From Planctomycetota bacterium (lineage in GTDB: Bacteria > Planctomycetota > UBA1135 > GCA-002686595): DNA of 33,438 nt. The translations under genes and the position numbers were made by a program. A model generated the notes under the pieces. The model was not told where the DNA came from, searched no databases, and saw only the letters and a list, made by a program, of their open reading frames with translations. Shown one piece after another: positions 1 to 8,095 of this stretch. Location of the stretch: contig SIAI01000043.1 of NCBI GenBank assembly GCA_009691855.1, positions 1-33,438 on the forward strand, read 5' to 3'. Numbering within the stretch: position 1 is the stretch's first letter; every line of letters starts with the position of its first letter.

Positions 1-17
1 CTCACCGCATCCGCGGC

Positions 18-82
18 CTTTCTCGAACCTTCGAAATGCTCGCGTGGAGGAACCACGCTCCGCTTTCGAAGGCCCGAGAAAG
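18..82. repeat. long imperfect hairpin
   Basis: The arms at 18-36 and 64-82 are inverted copies of 19 nt with 17 matches; the two mismatches are in the middle of the arm. Inside the loop a second perfect 6-bp stem (42-47 with 53-58, gcgtgg/ccacgc) closes on a 5-nt loop. No T-run follows on either strand, so it is not a textbook terminator. It may be a palindromic repeat element or a processing site for a transcript entering from the left. The structure is seen directly; its function is unknown. Confidence 0.55.
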
Positions 83-193
83 CCCACGGCTACGGCGATT
101 CCAGGCGATCTGGAGAAGCCAAGCGCTTGTTCTGGGCCTAGTGGTGTGATTCACGCAGAGGGGCCTTTGTCCCGAGGTTGCCTGCGTTCGCCG

Positions 194-250
194 CAAGGCG
201 CGCCGCCGACGCGTATTCGCTGCAATACTCGGAGGAGGCGCAACGCCGCC
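194..250 (+). repeat. dispersed repeat, copy 1
   Basis: This 57-nt block matches 10971-11029. The first 23 nt (starting caaggcgcg and ending gacgcgtat) agree at 21 positions, and the last 24 nt (starting actcggagga) agree at 22. The centre between them differs in sequence and length. Both copies lie outside confident coding sequence. Conserved arms around a variable core suggest a small palindromic or mobile repeat family. No protein-coding capacity is seen in it. Confidence 0.6.
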
Positions 251-300
251 AGCGGCGATTCAGTGCGGCGGATTGTTGGCGCTACTTCGGGGAAGGAACA

Positions 301-707
301 CTAGCGGAAGCCCATGGCCTGCACGCGCGGTCCGCGGCCCACCGAGGGCTGCAGCAGGCACAGGAAGCGCCGCAGTTCGGGAGGCACCCAGGCCGAAGTC
401 GTTGCTGAGCGCGGGGGCCAGCGGCGCCGCGCGGCCGAAGCGGAAGCTGCCCGCGTCGGACGTGCCCGCCGCGGGACCCGCCCTCGCGGCCCTCGCCCCA
501 CAGCCGGCCGGCCAGAGCGCAGCGCAGCGTGAGCCAAGCGCCCCAGGCGAGCAGCGCGCACTCGCCGAGCTCCGTGGGCCGGATCCAGAACTCGAACGTG
601 GCCGTGCACCGTGCGCGCGAGTCGCCGGTCAGCGTGCACCGGAGTCGCGTGTCCGCGCCGAGCCGCACCCCGTCGCCGAAACGACCGAGCGCATGCCCAC
701 ACTCCGC
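301..707 (-). pseudogene. decayed LamG-domain gene remnant
   Basis: The minus strand carries pieces of one protein spread over three frames. One frame, open from about 707 to 480, reads like the start of a LamG/concanavalin-like domain, including GRFGDGVRLGADTRL and FEFWIRPTELG. A second frame near 430-370 continues with AGSFRFGRAAPLAPALSNDF. A third ends at a stop at 301-303 with VQAMGFR. The adjacent kelch/LamG protein has SFWVRPE in its LamG domain and ends IQRMGLR, so this looks like the truncated, frameshifted remains of a relative. At least two frameshifts and loss of the 5' part are needed. The LamG reading is based on pattern similarity only. Confidence 0.45.
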
Positions 708-720
708 TCAGCGGCTGTCG

Positions 721-747
721 GAAAATTCCGGACCCCTGCGGGTCCGG
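721..747 (-). terminator. rho-independent terminator of the kelch gene
   Basis: A perfect 8-bp G+C-rich stem (728-735 with 740-747) closes on a 4-nt loop. Read on the minus strand it is followed by aattttc, a short U-tract. It lies about 90 nt past the stop of the minus-strand kelch/LamG gene, as expected for its terminator. It also separates that gene from the decayed LamG remnant downstream. Confidence 0.65.
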
Positions 748-838
748 CTTTCGAAGGAGTGTTTTCGCCCTTTGGGAGCGGGCTGTTGCCGACGAATTGC
801 TGCGCTGCAGGTCGGCAGTGGGATTTTTCGACGCGCTC

Positions 839-3031
839 TCAGCGCAACCCCATGCGCTGGATCGCCGGCACCTCGCCCAGCGGCCCTGGGCTCAGCGTGG
901 CCTCGACCTGCACGAAGCGCGCGCGGCCGAAGCTCGGAGTCGCGCTCCAGGCGCTCCACTCGCTGGCCCAGTCCGAGATGCGAAAGCGGAAGGCGACCGA
1001 CGAACCGCCGGGCGCGACGACGTCGGCCTGCCAGCGCGAGCGCGCCCAGTCCTGCAGGCGGTCGAAGGTGTAGAGCGCCGTGCCGGGGCGCTGGTCGTCG
1101 AGCTCCAGCGCCAGCGTCTGGTCGTTCCAGAGCACGGGGGTCTCGCGGCCGCCATAGAGCAGAAAGCGCGCGCCGAGCTCGTCGTAGGCGAGACCGTAGT
1201 AGCCGCCGCGCGGCGAGGGTCGGTTCGAGCACTCGAGCTCGCGCCACTGCAGCGTGCGCGAGTCGAAGACCCACAGGTCGTCGTGGCGCTGCGAGTACTG
1301 GTCCTGAACGCCCCCGAAGAGCACGAAGCGCTCGCCGCGCGGGTCGTAGGTGAAGGCCGCGCGCACGCGCGGCGAGGGCTGCGCGCTGGTCGCCAGCACG
1401 GTGTAGGCGTTCGTGGTCACGTCGTACAGCGCGGTGGTGTCCGAGAACGTCTGCGGGTTGCCGTAGGAACCGCCGAAGCACACCACCAGGCCCGTGCGCG
1501 GATCGAGCTCGCAGGCCGTCGAGGCGCCGATCGAGTAGCTCACCGGCTGGCCGAACTGGTCGCGCGCGCTCGTCTGCGCCAAGGCCTGCCAGGCGTCCGC
1601 CACCGGGTCGTACAGCCAGTTCGCGCGGTTGCGCAGCATCAGGAACTTGCGCAGCGTGGGCAGGTACACCAGGCCGTGGTCGGAGACCGGACCCAGCGCG
1701 GGGCCAGAGGGGAAGCGCTGCTCCCAGGTGCGGCTGGCGACGTGGAACACCCAGGTGTCCTGATACACCGCGAACGGCTGCACCCCGTTCTTCCAGCCGC
1801 CGACAAGCAGCACGAGGTCGTGGTCCGGGCTGTACTCGGCCGGTATGTGGCAGCGCGGCGAGGGCCCGGTACCGGCGGCGACCTGCGTCCAGTCGCCGCC
1901 GTCGAACAGCCAGGTGTCGCTGGTGTTGAACATCGGCCCCAGGTGCGTGTCACGCGTCTCGCCGCCGTAGGTGAACATACGCCTGCCGCCCAACGCGACC
2001 AGCGGATGCGTCGTGCGCGGCGGCGGCGCGTGCGCCGTGCCGAGCTCGCTCCAGCGCGCCGGCGCCCAGCGCAGACCGCCGCCGGCCGCGACCACGCCCG
2101 CCAGCTCGCCCGGCTCGAAATCCGCAGCGCTGTCCAGCCACATCTCGCGCGTAGCCTGCGCGGCCGGCTCCACGCGGCGCTTGCCGAGGGTCGTGGTGAG
2201 CTCGAGCGCGTGGCTGCCCGGCGTCGCCGCGCCGCGGCTCGCGCGCAGCGCGCGCGCCGTGCTGGTGGCTCCGGGCACGAGCGTCAATTCGTCCAGCGAG
2301 CCCGCGAAACCGCGCCCGCTCAGGGCCAGGTCTCCGGCCCACAGCTCCGCCGCCAGGCGCGGCGCGGCCGGGGTCGCGAAGTTCGCGTTGACCGCGCGGT
2401 CGTTCACGAACAGCGCGGCCTGGCCCTGCAGTCCGGGGTCGTAGCTGAAGCTGACGTAGTTCCAGTGGTCGAGCGCCAAGGCGTGCGGGTGGATCAGCTG
2501 CGCTCCGCTGGGCAACAACGCCGCGCGCAAGTGGCGATCGGAGAGCAACACCAGCTCGACCGCGTTCGGCAGCAGCACCAGCGAACGTCCGAGCGCGCCG
2601 CTTTCCGGGCGCACCCAGAAGGAGAGCGTCCAGCCATTCGTGGCCGGATCCTGGGACGGCAGCGCCACGCGCAGCAAGGAGTTCGGCGCGAAGCGCAGCG
2701 CCAGTCCAAAGCGGCCCGCGCTCGTCTCCAGTGCGCGCAGGTCGAGGTTCTGCGCGCCGCTGGCCAGCGACTCGAGCATGTCCGAGCCGGGCAGGTACAG
2801 GCGCGCGTCGCTGGCCAGGCCGCGCTCGCCGAAGTCGATGCGCACCAGCGCGTCGCGCTTGAAGTACGGCACGCTCGCCCCGTCGTCCCAGGCGTAGCTG
2901 CGCAGGCGCTCGCCGAGGGACAGGACCAGCTCATGACCGAACGGACGAACGGCGTCGCGCACGTCCTGGGTCGAAGCCGCCGCGCCTTGCTGCAAGGCGA
3001 GCACGATGGAGCAGAACAAGGTGGAGAGCAT
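839..3031 (-). CDS. exported LamG/kelch-repeat protein
   Basis: A 730-residue protein, probably secreted or surface-exposed. I start at the ATG at 3031 because it begins directly with a signal peptide (MLSTLFCSIVLALQQGAAAS); the longer open frame to 3115 only adds an Arg/Pro-rich stretch. Residues of about 75-255 look like a LamG/concanavalin-like lectin domain (SFWVRPE near 137, then DHWNYVSFSYD). Residues of about 345-660 contain kelch-type blades, recognisable by repeats such as MFTYGGE, LVLLVGGW, VVCFGGSY, FVLFGGVQ and FLLYGGRE, each followed by a W/F-containing strand (DTWLFD, DTWVFH, DLWVFD). The last 70 residues are probably another beta domain. A role in carbohydrate or protein binding is inferred from the domains; no catalytic motif was seen. 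It is transcribed divergently from the gene at 3188. Confidence 0.8.
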   Translation of the reverse strand: MLSTLFCSIVLALQQGAAASTQDVRDAVRPFGHELVLSLGERLRSYAWDDGASVPYFKRDALVRIDFGERGLASDARLYLPGSDMLESLASGAQNLDLRALETSAGRFGLALRFAPNSLLRVALPSQDPATNGWTLSFWVRPESGALGRSLVLLPNAVELVLLSDRHLRAALLPSGAQLIHPHALALDHWNYVSFSYDPGLQGQAALFVNDRAVNANFATPAAPRLAAELWAGDLALSGRGFAGSLDELTLVPGATSTARALRASRGAATPGSHALELTTTLGKRRVEPAAQATREMWLDSAADFEPGELAGVVAAGGGLRWAPARWSELGTAHAPPPRTTHPLVALGGRRMFTYGGETRDTHLGPMFNTSDTWLFDGGDWTQVAAGTGPSPRCHIPAEYSPDHDLVLLVGGWKNGVQPFAVYQDTWVFHVASRTWEQRFPSGPALGPVSDHGLVYLPTLRKFLMLRNRANWLYDPVADAWQALAQTSARDQFGQPVSYSIGASTACELDPRTGLVVCFGGSYGNPQTFSDTTALYDVTTNAYTVLATSAQPSPRVRAAFTYDPRGERFVLFGGVQDQYSQRHDDLWVFDSRTLQWRELECSNRPSPRGGYYGLAYDELGARFLLYGGRETPVLWNDQTLALELDDQRPGTALYTFDRLQDWARSRWQADVVAPGGSSVAFRFRISDWASEWSAWSATPSFGRARFVQVEATLSPGPLGEVPAIQRMGLR

Positions 3032-3187
3032 GGAGCGCGCGAGGGGGGTGCGGCGCCGAGGGGGGGCGCGGAGTCTAGCCGCGCTCACGGCGCGCGAACC
3101 AGGGTTCCGGAGCACTTTTGCAGCTCTGGCGTGCGCGCTCCGGAGCCCGCGCCGGACGAGCTTTTTCCTGTCCCTCTGCGCCGCGCC

Positions 3188-3751
3188 ATGGTTCCTTCAT
3201 GCGGCGCGACCTGCGCCTGCGACGCCATGGATCCCGGCCCCCGTTCCCGAGCCCCCACCGCTCCCGGCGGCGGCACCGAGCTGTGGCTGCTCGTGCCCGG
3301 CAGCCGTGAGCAGCTCGAGGCGCGGCTGCAGGCCTTCGCGCGCACCGAGTTTGCGCTCGTGCTCGCGGCCCCCGGCGCGCCCGAGCGGGAATGGGCCGAG
3401 GCCTTCGCGCGCGCGCGCGGGCTCGCCGCGCGGCCGGCCCCGGAGCTCGCGGCCGGCGCGCACGACGAACCCTTCGCCGCGCGGGTCGCGCGCGCCTGGC
3501 CGGCCTTCGAGTTCGCGCGCGCGCACGGCCATCCGCGCGCGCTCCTGGTGCAGCCGCAGACCGTGCTGCTGGCGCTCTTCGCGCGCGCCCTCGACCTGGC
3601 CCTCGAACAGCCGCCGCGCGTGCGGGTCGAGCCCGGCCACGGCGTGCTGCTGCGCGACGATCCGCTGGGCCTCGTGCTGCGGCGCAGCAACGTGCGCGCG
3701 CCGCTGGAGAGCTCGGGCACGGCCCTGCCCACCCCGAAGCGGCGCCCATGA
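3188..3751 (+). CDS. degenerate histidine-phosphatase-like protein
   Basis: A 187-residue protein; an in-frame ATG at 3227 (174 residues) is an equally possible start, and neither has a clear ribosome binding site. Its stop overlaps the start of the next gene as ATGA (3748-3751), which supports its reality. The layout resembles the phosphoglycerate-mutase-like histidine phosphatases: an opening strand TELWLLV at 30-36, then ALVLAAPG, a helical middle, and a late strand ALLVQPQ followed by a long helix. The catalytic signatures are gone: the usual RHG after the first strand is P37-G38-S39, and the usual SHG after the late strand is Q122-P123-Q124. If the fold is right, it is a non-catalytic relative. 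The family call rests on pattern only; a novel small protein is the alternative. Confidence 0.6.
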   Translation: MVPSCGATCACDAMDPGPRSRAPTAPGGGTELWLLVPGSREQLEARLQAFARTEFALVLAAPGAPEREWAEAFARARGLAARPAPELAAGAHDEPFAARVARAWPAFEFARAHGHPRALLVQPQTVLLALFARALDLALEQPPRVRVEPGHGVLLRDDPLGLVLRRSNVRAPLESSGTALPTPKRRP

Positions 3752-4923
3752 AGGTGCTGTTCGTGTGTCCGTTCGTGCCCTGGCCGCTGGTGAACGGCGG
3801 CAAGATTCGCACCTACCACCTGCTGCGCCAGGCCTCGGCCGAGGTCGAGCTGCACCTGCGCGTGATCCAGGAGCCCGAGGCCGTGGTCGGGGCCGAGGAG
3901 GCGCTGGCACCGTGGTGCAAGACGCTGCGCTTCTTCGAGCGCAGCCGGCCGGGGAGCATCGAGCGCTGGAGTCTGCCCAAGCTCGAGCGCTGGTTCCACT
4001 CGCGCGCGCTGCTCGAGGCCGTGCGCGCGGACGTGGCCACGGGCGCCTTCCGACTCGTGCACCTGGACGAGCTCCTGCTCGCGCGCCTCGTGCCGCCCGA
4101 GCGCGCCGTGGCGGTCGTGCAGCACCACCACAAGCTCGACACCGTGCTGTACGACTCGCTGGGCGAGGGCTCGGGCCTGCTGCGCAGCTTCGAGCGCTGG
4201 AAGCTGCGCCGCCTGGAGGCCGAGTCGGCGCGCCGCTACCGCCACCACCTGCTGTGCAGCCAGGACGACGCCGATACCTTGCGCGCGCGCTACGGCGCGC
4301 TGGACTGCGCGGTCGTGCCCAGCGGCTTCGACCCGGGCGAGTTCCGCCCGTCACCGAACAGCGTCCGCGACGCGAACCGCATCGTGTTCCTGGGCAGCAT
4401 GGACTACGGCCCGAACGTCGAGGCCGTGCTGCGCTTCGCGCGCGAGAGCCTGCCGCGCATCCTCGCCGCGCGGCCCGCCGCGGTGTTCGAGATCGTGGGC
4501 GGCAACCCGACGCGCGAGGTGCGTGCGCTGGCCAGCGCGGCGGTGCACGTGAGCGGGCGCGTGGGCTCGGTCGTGCCCTTTCTCGAGCGCGCCGGAGCGC
4601 TGGTCGTGCCGCTGGCCATCGGCGGCGGCACGCGTCTGAAGATCGTCGAGGCCCTGGCGCTCTCCACGCCCGTGGTCAGCACCACGATCGGTGCCCAGGG
4701 GCTCGGGCTCGCGCACGGGCAGCACCTCTTGCTGGCCGACACCCCCGCGGACTTCGCCGCCGCCACGCTGCGCCTGCTGGGCGACACGCGCGAGGCGGCG
4801 CAGCTCGGCACGCGCGGACGGAGCTACGTGCACGAGCACTTCCGCTGGGAGGTGCTGGGCCGCGAGTTGGTGGACTACTGGGAGCGCGTGGCCTTCTCTG
4901 GCGCGCTCTCGCCCTCGCGATGA
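3748..4923 (+). CDS. GT4-type glycosyltransferase
   Basis: A 391-residue GT-B fold glycosyltransferase, probably cytoplasmic, that would transfer a sugar from an activated nucleotide sugar to a glycan or lipid acceptor. The N-terminus MKVLFVCPFVPWPLVNGGK is the typical first strand with the Gly-rich acceptor-site loop. The donor-binding half starts near NRIVFLGSMDYGPNVEAV and has IGGGTRLKIVEALALSTPVV, the usual nucleotide-sugar segment with a conserved Glu. The length is normal for the family. It overlaps the upstream gene by 4 nt and lies 58 nt before the SGNH hydrolase, so the three are probably co-transcribed. Substrate and acceptor cannot be read from the sequence. Confidence 0.88.
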   Translation: MKVLFVCPFVPWPLVNGGKIRTYHLLRQASAEVELHLRVIQEPEAVVGAEEALAPWCKTLRFFERSRPGSIERWSLPKLERWFHSRALLEAVRADVATGAFRLVHLDELLLARLVPPERAVAVVQHHHKLDTVLYDSLGEGSGLLRSFERWKLRRLEAESARRYRHHLLCSQDDADTLRARYGALDCAVVPSGFDPGEFRPSPNSVRDANRIVFLGSMDYGPNVEAVLRFARESLPRILAARPAAVFEIVGGNPTREVRALASAAVHVSGRVGSVVPFLERAGALVVPLAIGGGTRLKIVEALALSTPVVSTTIGAQGLGLAHGQHLLLADTPADFAAATLRLLGDTREAAQLGTRGRSYVHEHFRWEVLGRELVDYWERVAFSGALSPSR

Positions 4924-4981
4924 GCGCGGGCTCGAGCGCATTGGCGCGCCCTTCCGCCGACGCTACGATCCGCGCGTCACC

Positions 4982-6088
4982 ATGAAGCGCCTTCCCCGCA
5001 GCGTACGGGTCCTGCTCATCGTCTGCGGCGGCCTGTGCCTCGCTCTGGCCCTGGCCGAGGGCATCGTGCGCCTGCTGCCCGGTCCGCTCGGCATCCCTGT
5101 CGCTGCGATCAGCGACTGCCGCCGCTTCCTCTTGACCGGTTTGATGAAGGAGTACGAACCGCGCGCCTACACCGGCTTCCAGCGCCCGCGCAGCGGCCCC
5201 TACGCCGGCAATTCGTTCGGGTTCCAGGACGTGGCGCGAACGCGCGAGCGCACGCCCGGCGTCCCGCGCGTCCTGTGCCTCGGTGGCTCGACCACCGAGG
5301 GCGGCAACCCTCTCGGCCTGACCGGCTCCTATCCCTACTTGCTCGAGCAGACGCTCGAGGCGCGCACCGGCCGCGACTTCGAGGTCCTGAACTGCGGCAT
5401 CTCGGGCTGGACCACGGCCGAGATGCTGTGCTCGTGGTTCCTGACGCTGCAGGACTTCCACCCCGACGTGCTCGTGCTGCACGAGGCGGTCAACGACCTC
5501 GATGCGCGCTTCTGGACCGGTTTCGAGCCCGACTACTCGCACTGGCGCCGGCCCGTCCAGACTCAGGCGGTGCAGGGTTGGACGCGTACCTTGGCGAAGT
5601 GGAGCAACCTCTTCGTGCTGCTGCGGCTGCGCACCAGCCCGGCCCCCAGCATCCTTTCGGTCTCGAGCTATCCGGACCTGCCGTGGGAACCACTCCTGGC
5701 CGAGGGCAGGCTCCCGCACGAGACATCCTTCCCCTTCCGGCGTAACATGTCTTCCATGGCGCGCTCGGCCGCGGCCAACGGCGCGCTCGTGGTGCTGATG
5801 ACCCTCCCACCGCGCCCCGGTCCGATGGCTATCGGCGAATTCTGGCGCTACGGCATCGAGGAGAACAACCAGCACCTGCACGACCTCGCCGCCGAGCAGG
5901 GCTTCCTGCTGGCGGACGCGGAACGGCACTTCGTCGCGCACCCCGAGCTCGCCGCGCAGTTCCTGGACGTGGTGCACCTCGAAGTGGCCGGCAATCAGGC
6001 CAAGGCCGAGCTGCTGGTCGCGACGCTGGAACAGCCGTGGCTCGCTGGTCTGTCGAGCGAGGGTGCGCGGCCGCCGTCGGCGAAGTAG
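4982..6088 (+). CDS. SGNH/GDSL-type hydrolase, membrane-anchored
   Basis: A 368-residue protein with an N-terminal hydrophobic segment (about residues 8-26), so the catalytic domain is probably exported and tethered. SGNH blocks are visible: CLGGST with the likely nucleophile Ser103, GISGW giving Gly139/142, HEAVND giving Asn171, and DVVHL near the end giving Asp329 and His332. The family hydrolyses esters, often O-acetyl or other acyl groups on glycans and lipids. Beside a glycosyltransferase, glycan acyl modification is a reasonable inference, but the substrate is unknown. The start is the first ATG before the hydrophobic segment. It ends before a 590-nt non-coding gap facing a convergent gene. 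Confidence 0.85.
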   Translation: MKRLPRSVRVLLIVCGGLCLALALAEGIVRLLPGPLGIPVAAISDCRRFLLTGLMKEYEPRAYTGFQRPRSGPYAGNSFGFQDVARTRERTPGVPRVLCLGGSTTEGGNPLGLTGSYPYLLEQTLEARTGRDFEVLNCGISGWTTAEMLCSWFLTLQDFHPDVLVLHEAVNDLDARFWTGFEPDYSHWRRPVQTQAVQGWTRTLAKWSNLFVLLRLRTSPAPSILSVSSYPDLPWEPLLAEGRLPHETSFPFRRNMSSMARSAAANGALVVLMTLPPRPGPMAIGEFWRYGIEENNQHLHDLAAEQGFLLADAERHFVAHPELAAQFLDVVHLEVAGNQAKAELLVATLEQPWLAGLSSEGARPPSAK

Positions 6089-6155
6089 GGCGAGGGCTCG
6101 GCGCGGGCGAAGCCCGCAACCCGACGCGGAGGAGCTTCGCGCTGAGTTCTTGTTG

Positions 6156-6179
6156 GCGGGGGAGGCAACCCTCCCCCGC
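6156..6179. terminator. strong hairpin after the SGNH gene
   Basis: A perfect 10-bp stem (gcgggggagg with its complement) closes on the loop caac. It lies about 70 nt past the SGNH hydrolase stop. The bases after it (gactccttcc) are pyrimidine-rich but not a T-run, so efficient intrinsic termination is uncertain. Confidence 0.4.
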
Positions 6180-6279
6180 GACTCCTTCCTCCATGCCAGG
6201 CGCGACACGCGACCTCCCCCTCCTCGCCGCTGGGTGAGCGGCGCGGCGCGTGTGGCGCTGGAACTACTACTCCCGAGAA

Positions 6280-6298
6280 TCCGCGCGCGACGCGCGGA
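6280..6298 (+). terminator. possible intrinsic terminator
   Basis: A 7-bp stem (tccgcgc with gcgcgga) closes on a 5-nt loop and is followed on the plus strand by ctctttcc. It could back up the hairpin at 6156-6179. The pyrimidine tract is weak. Confidence 0.3.
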
Positions 6299-6348
6299 CT
6301 CTTTCCAAAGAACAAGCCGTTCAGCGCGTGCGCCGCCAGCAACCCAAA

Positions 6349-6517
6349 CGCAGCGCGGAGACGCGCAGAGCGCGGAGCGCCGCGGAGGAAGAACGGGGAG
6401 CGGGGCGGAAGGCCTGCGGAGCGTCGGATTCCAGCAGGCTGAACCGCGGAGGCCCAGGCTCTTTCCTTCTGCGCGAGTCTGCGCGAGTCTCTGCGCTCTC
6501 TGCGTCTCCGCGCTGCG
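6349..6517. repeat. large imperfect inverted repeat
   Basis: The outer arms 6349-6363 and 6503-6517 are perfect 15-nt inverted copies (cgcagcgcggagacg). The similarity continues inward, with interruptions, through Gly/Cys-anticodon-like purine-rich gcagagcgcggag on the left and ctctgcgctctctgcg on the right. A decamer gcgcgagtct is repeated in tandem at 6471-6490. The whole can fold into a long interrupted hairpin of about 170 nt. It resembles the purine-rich gcggagacgcagag-type intergenic repeats seen in several environmental phyla, but that comparison is from memory. Confidence 0.6.
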
Positions 6518-6631
6518 CTTTCCGCCACTCCAGGAGTCTTGCTCGCCGTGCAGGCGGCCGACGAATAGAAGCTCAGCGGACCTGCGCAGCCCGTTCTTTC
6601 CTGACCAGGCACGCCTGCGGCGGGTAAGCGG

Positions 6632-6648
6632 CTCAGAGCCTGAGCAAG
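6632..6648 (+). repeat. 17-nt palindromic repeat, left copy
   Basis: The sequence ctcagagcctgagcaag occurs here and, inverted, at 11068-11084. Its core ctcag-agc-ctgag is a palindrome with a 3-nt loop; the caag tail gives it direction. The two copies bracket the block of two glycosyltransferases and the sulfatase-like gene. Confidence 0.6.
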
Positions 6649-6682
6649 GATCCCCGACGTGCGCGGCGTCTCCCCACCCCGC

Positions 6683-8095
6683 TCAACCGCCCAGCCATCC
6701 ACGCAACCACCCCAGCACTCCGCCCCGCGCCCGCTCCTCCGTCCCCGGCACAAAATCGAGCGCGGGCACCGCGCCGCGCTGCGCGCGCACGACCTCGCAG
6801 TACGCGCGCTCGAGCTGCAGCGCCATCTCCTTCGCCGAGCGCGGGAGCGTCGCGTGCTGCGCCCACGCGCTGCGCTGCTGCGGGTCCGCGAACCTCCGCA
6901 AGGCTTCGGCCCACGCCTGCGGATCCTCGGCCGGCACCACCAGCCCGGCCGCGCCGCCCGCGGTGGCCTCCGCCAGCGCGCCCGCGTCGCTGACCAGCAC
7001 CGGCAAGCCCGCCGCGCGCGCCTCGCGCACGGTCAGGCCGAAGACCTCGTTCCAGCGCGAGGGCGCGGCCACGCCGTCCAGGCGCGCCAGGATCGCGGCG
7101 AGCTCGGTGTACGCGAACGGGCCGTGGACGCGTACCAGCGGCTCGCGCGCGGCCAGCGCGCGCAGCTCCTCCACGTAGCGCGTGTCGCCGTGGTAGCTGG
7201 GCAGGGCGCCGTGGATCTCGAGCGTCAGGCCCGGCACGCGCGCCGCGACGAAGGCGCGCGCCAGCTCCAGCGCGCCCTTGCTCGGCAGCACCGTGCCGAG
7301 CACGCCCAGACGCAGCTCGTTACGTGCGGGTTGCAGCGCGCGCAGGCGCGCCGTCTCGCGCGTCAACTCGCCCACGTCCACGCCGTTCTCGACCACATCG
7401 ATGGCGCGTGCGTCGAGCCCGGCACGCGCGAACACCGCGCGCGTGGCGGCCGAAGGCGTGAACAGCCGGTCTGCGTTCGTCAGGCACTCGAGCGCGAAGC
7501 GCGTGCGCGCGTCGGCGGCCGCTGCGTCGTCCGCCGGGGCCTCGCCGCGCGGCCCGCGGTGCTCGCCGCTCCCGCTCGGCATCAGGTGTGGCCAGGTCGC
7601 GCGCAAGCACGGCGCGCAGCGCTCGGGCGTGGCCTCGGCGCACACCTCCCCGTCCGTGCGCAGCATCTGCCCGCGCGGGCACAGCGGCCAGTAGTCGTGC
7701 AGCGTCAGCACCACCGGCCGCCGCGCCGTGCGCAGCGCCGCCAGGAGGCCCAGGCCCCAGCCCGAGGCGTGGTGCACGTGCACGAGATCCAGCCCGGCCG
7801 CGTCGGCCCACTGCCGCGCGCGCTCCTCGGCCCGCGGCGCGCGCACCAGGTCGGCGAGCGCGCGGTGGTCGTGGTAGCGGTAGGCCATGCGCGTGACGGC
7901 GACGCCCTCCAGCATCTCCGTCGCCAGCGCGAACGGCTCGAGCCCCGCGCGCGTGTCGAGCGCCAGGGCGTGGAGCCGATGGCCGCGCGCGCCGAGCTCG
8001 CGCGCCAGATCGCGCGTGTGGCTCTCGACCCCGCCGATGTCGGGGAACCAGCCCTGGCCCACCAGGCCGAGCGCGAGTCCGCGCGGCCTAGCCAT
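6683..8095 (-). CDS. GT4-type glycosyltransferase
   Basis: A 470-residue GT-B glycosyltransferase. I start at the ATG at 8095, directly before the Rossmann strand GLALGLVGQGWFPDIGGVE; the longer frame to 8122 adds nine Arg/Pro-rich residues. The acceptor half has LVHVHHASGW and TLHDYWPLCPRGQM followed by a Cys-x2-Cys (CAPC) segment, common in GT4 enzymes of cell-surface glycan clusters. The donor half has RLGVLGTVLPSKG and the E-x7-E motif in WNEVFGLTVREA. Its start overlaps the stop of the upstream gene by 8 nt (8088-8095), indicating translational coupling. It shares the DY-x2-LC-x-RGQM signature with that gene, so the two are probably paralogues. The sugar is unknown. Confidence 0.88.
   Translation of the reverse strand: MARPRGLALGLVGQGWFPDIGGVESHTRDLARELGARGHRLHALALDTRAGLEPFALATEMLEGVAVTRMAYRYHDHRALADLVRAPRAEERARQWADAAGLDLVHVHHASGWGLGLLAALRTARRPVVLTLHDYWPLCPRGQMLRTDGEVCAEATPERCAPCLRATWPHLMPSGSGEHRGPRGEAPADDAAAADARTRFALECLTNADRLFTPSAATRAVFARAGLDARAIDVVENGVDVGELTRETARLRALQPARNELRLGVLGTVLPSKGALELARAFVAARVPGLTLEIHGALPSYHGDTRYVEELRALAAREPLVRVHGPFAYTELAAILARLDGVAAPSRWNEVFGLTVREARAAGLPVLVSDAGALAEATAGGAAGLVVPAEDPQAWAEALRRFADPQQRSAWAQHATLPRSAKEMALQLERAYCEVVRAQRGAVPALDFVPGTEERARGGVLGWLRGWLGG

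Larger units (their letters stand above)
1..300. other. no intact gene seen
   Basis: Short open frames exist on both strands (about 64-86 codons), but none shows a recognisable domain, signal peptide or ribosome binding site. Apart from the 18-82 hairpin and the 194-250 dispersed repeat I see nothing functional here. Confidence 0.5.
6089..6682. other. non-coding convergent gap rich in inverted repeats
   Basis: This gap lies between the stops of two convergent genes. Open frames in it lack recognisable domains. It holds a perfect 10-bp hairpin (6156-6179), a 7-bp hairpin (6280-6298) followed by ctctttcc, a long inverted repeat (6349-6517) and a 17-nt palindromic repeat (6632-6648). It probably terminates transcription from both sides and has also collected repeat elements. 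Confidence 0.6.

Noticed and set aside
611..3187. Long plus-strand open frame of over 850 codons before the 3188 gene
   Set aside because: It is antisense to the well-supported kelch/LamG gene and is Arg/Ala/Val/Gln-rich without motifs; only its last part, from about 3188, is credible.
3085..4354. Long minus-strand open frames over the 3188 gene and the glycosyltransferase
   Set aside because: Arg/Ala-rich shadows of genuine plus-strand genes with clear motifs and ATGA coupling.
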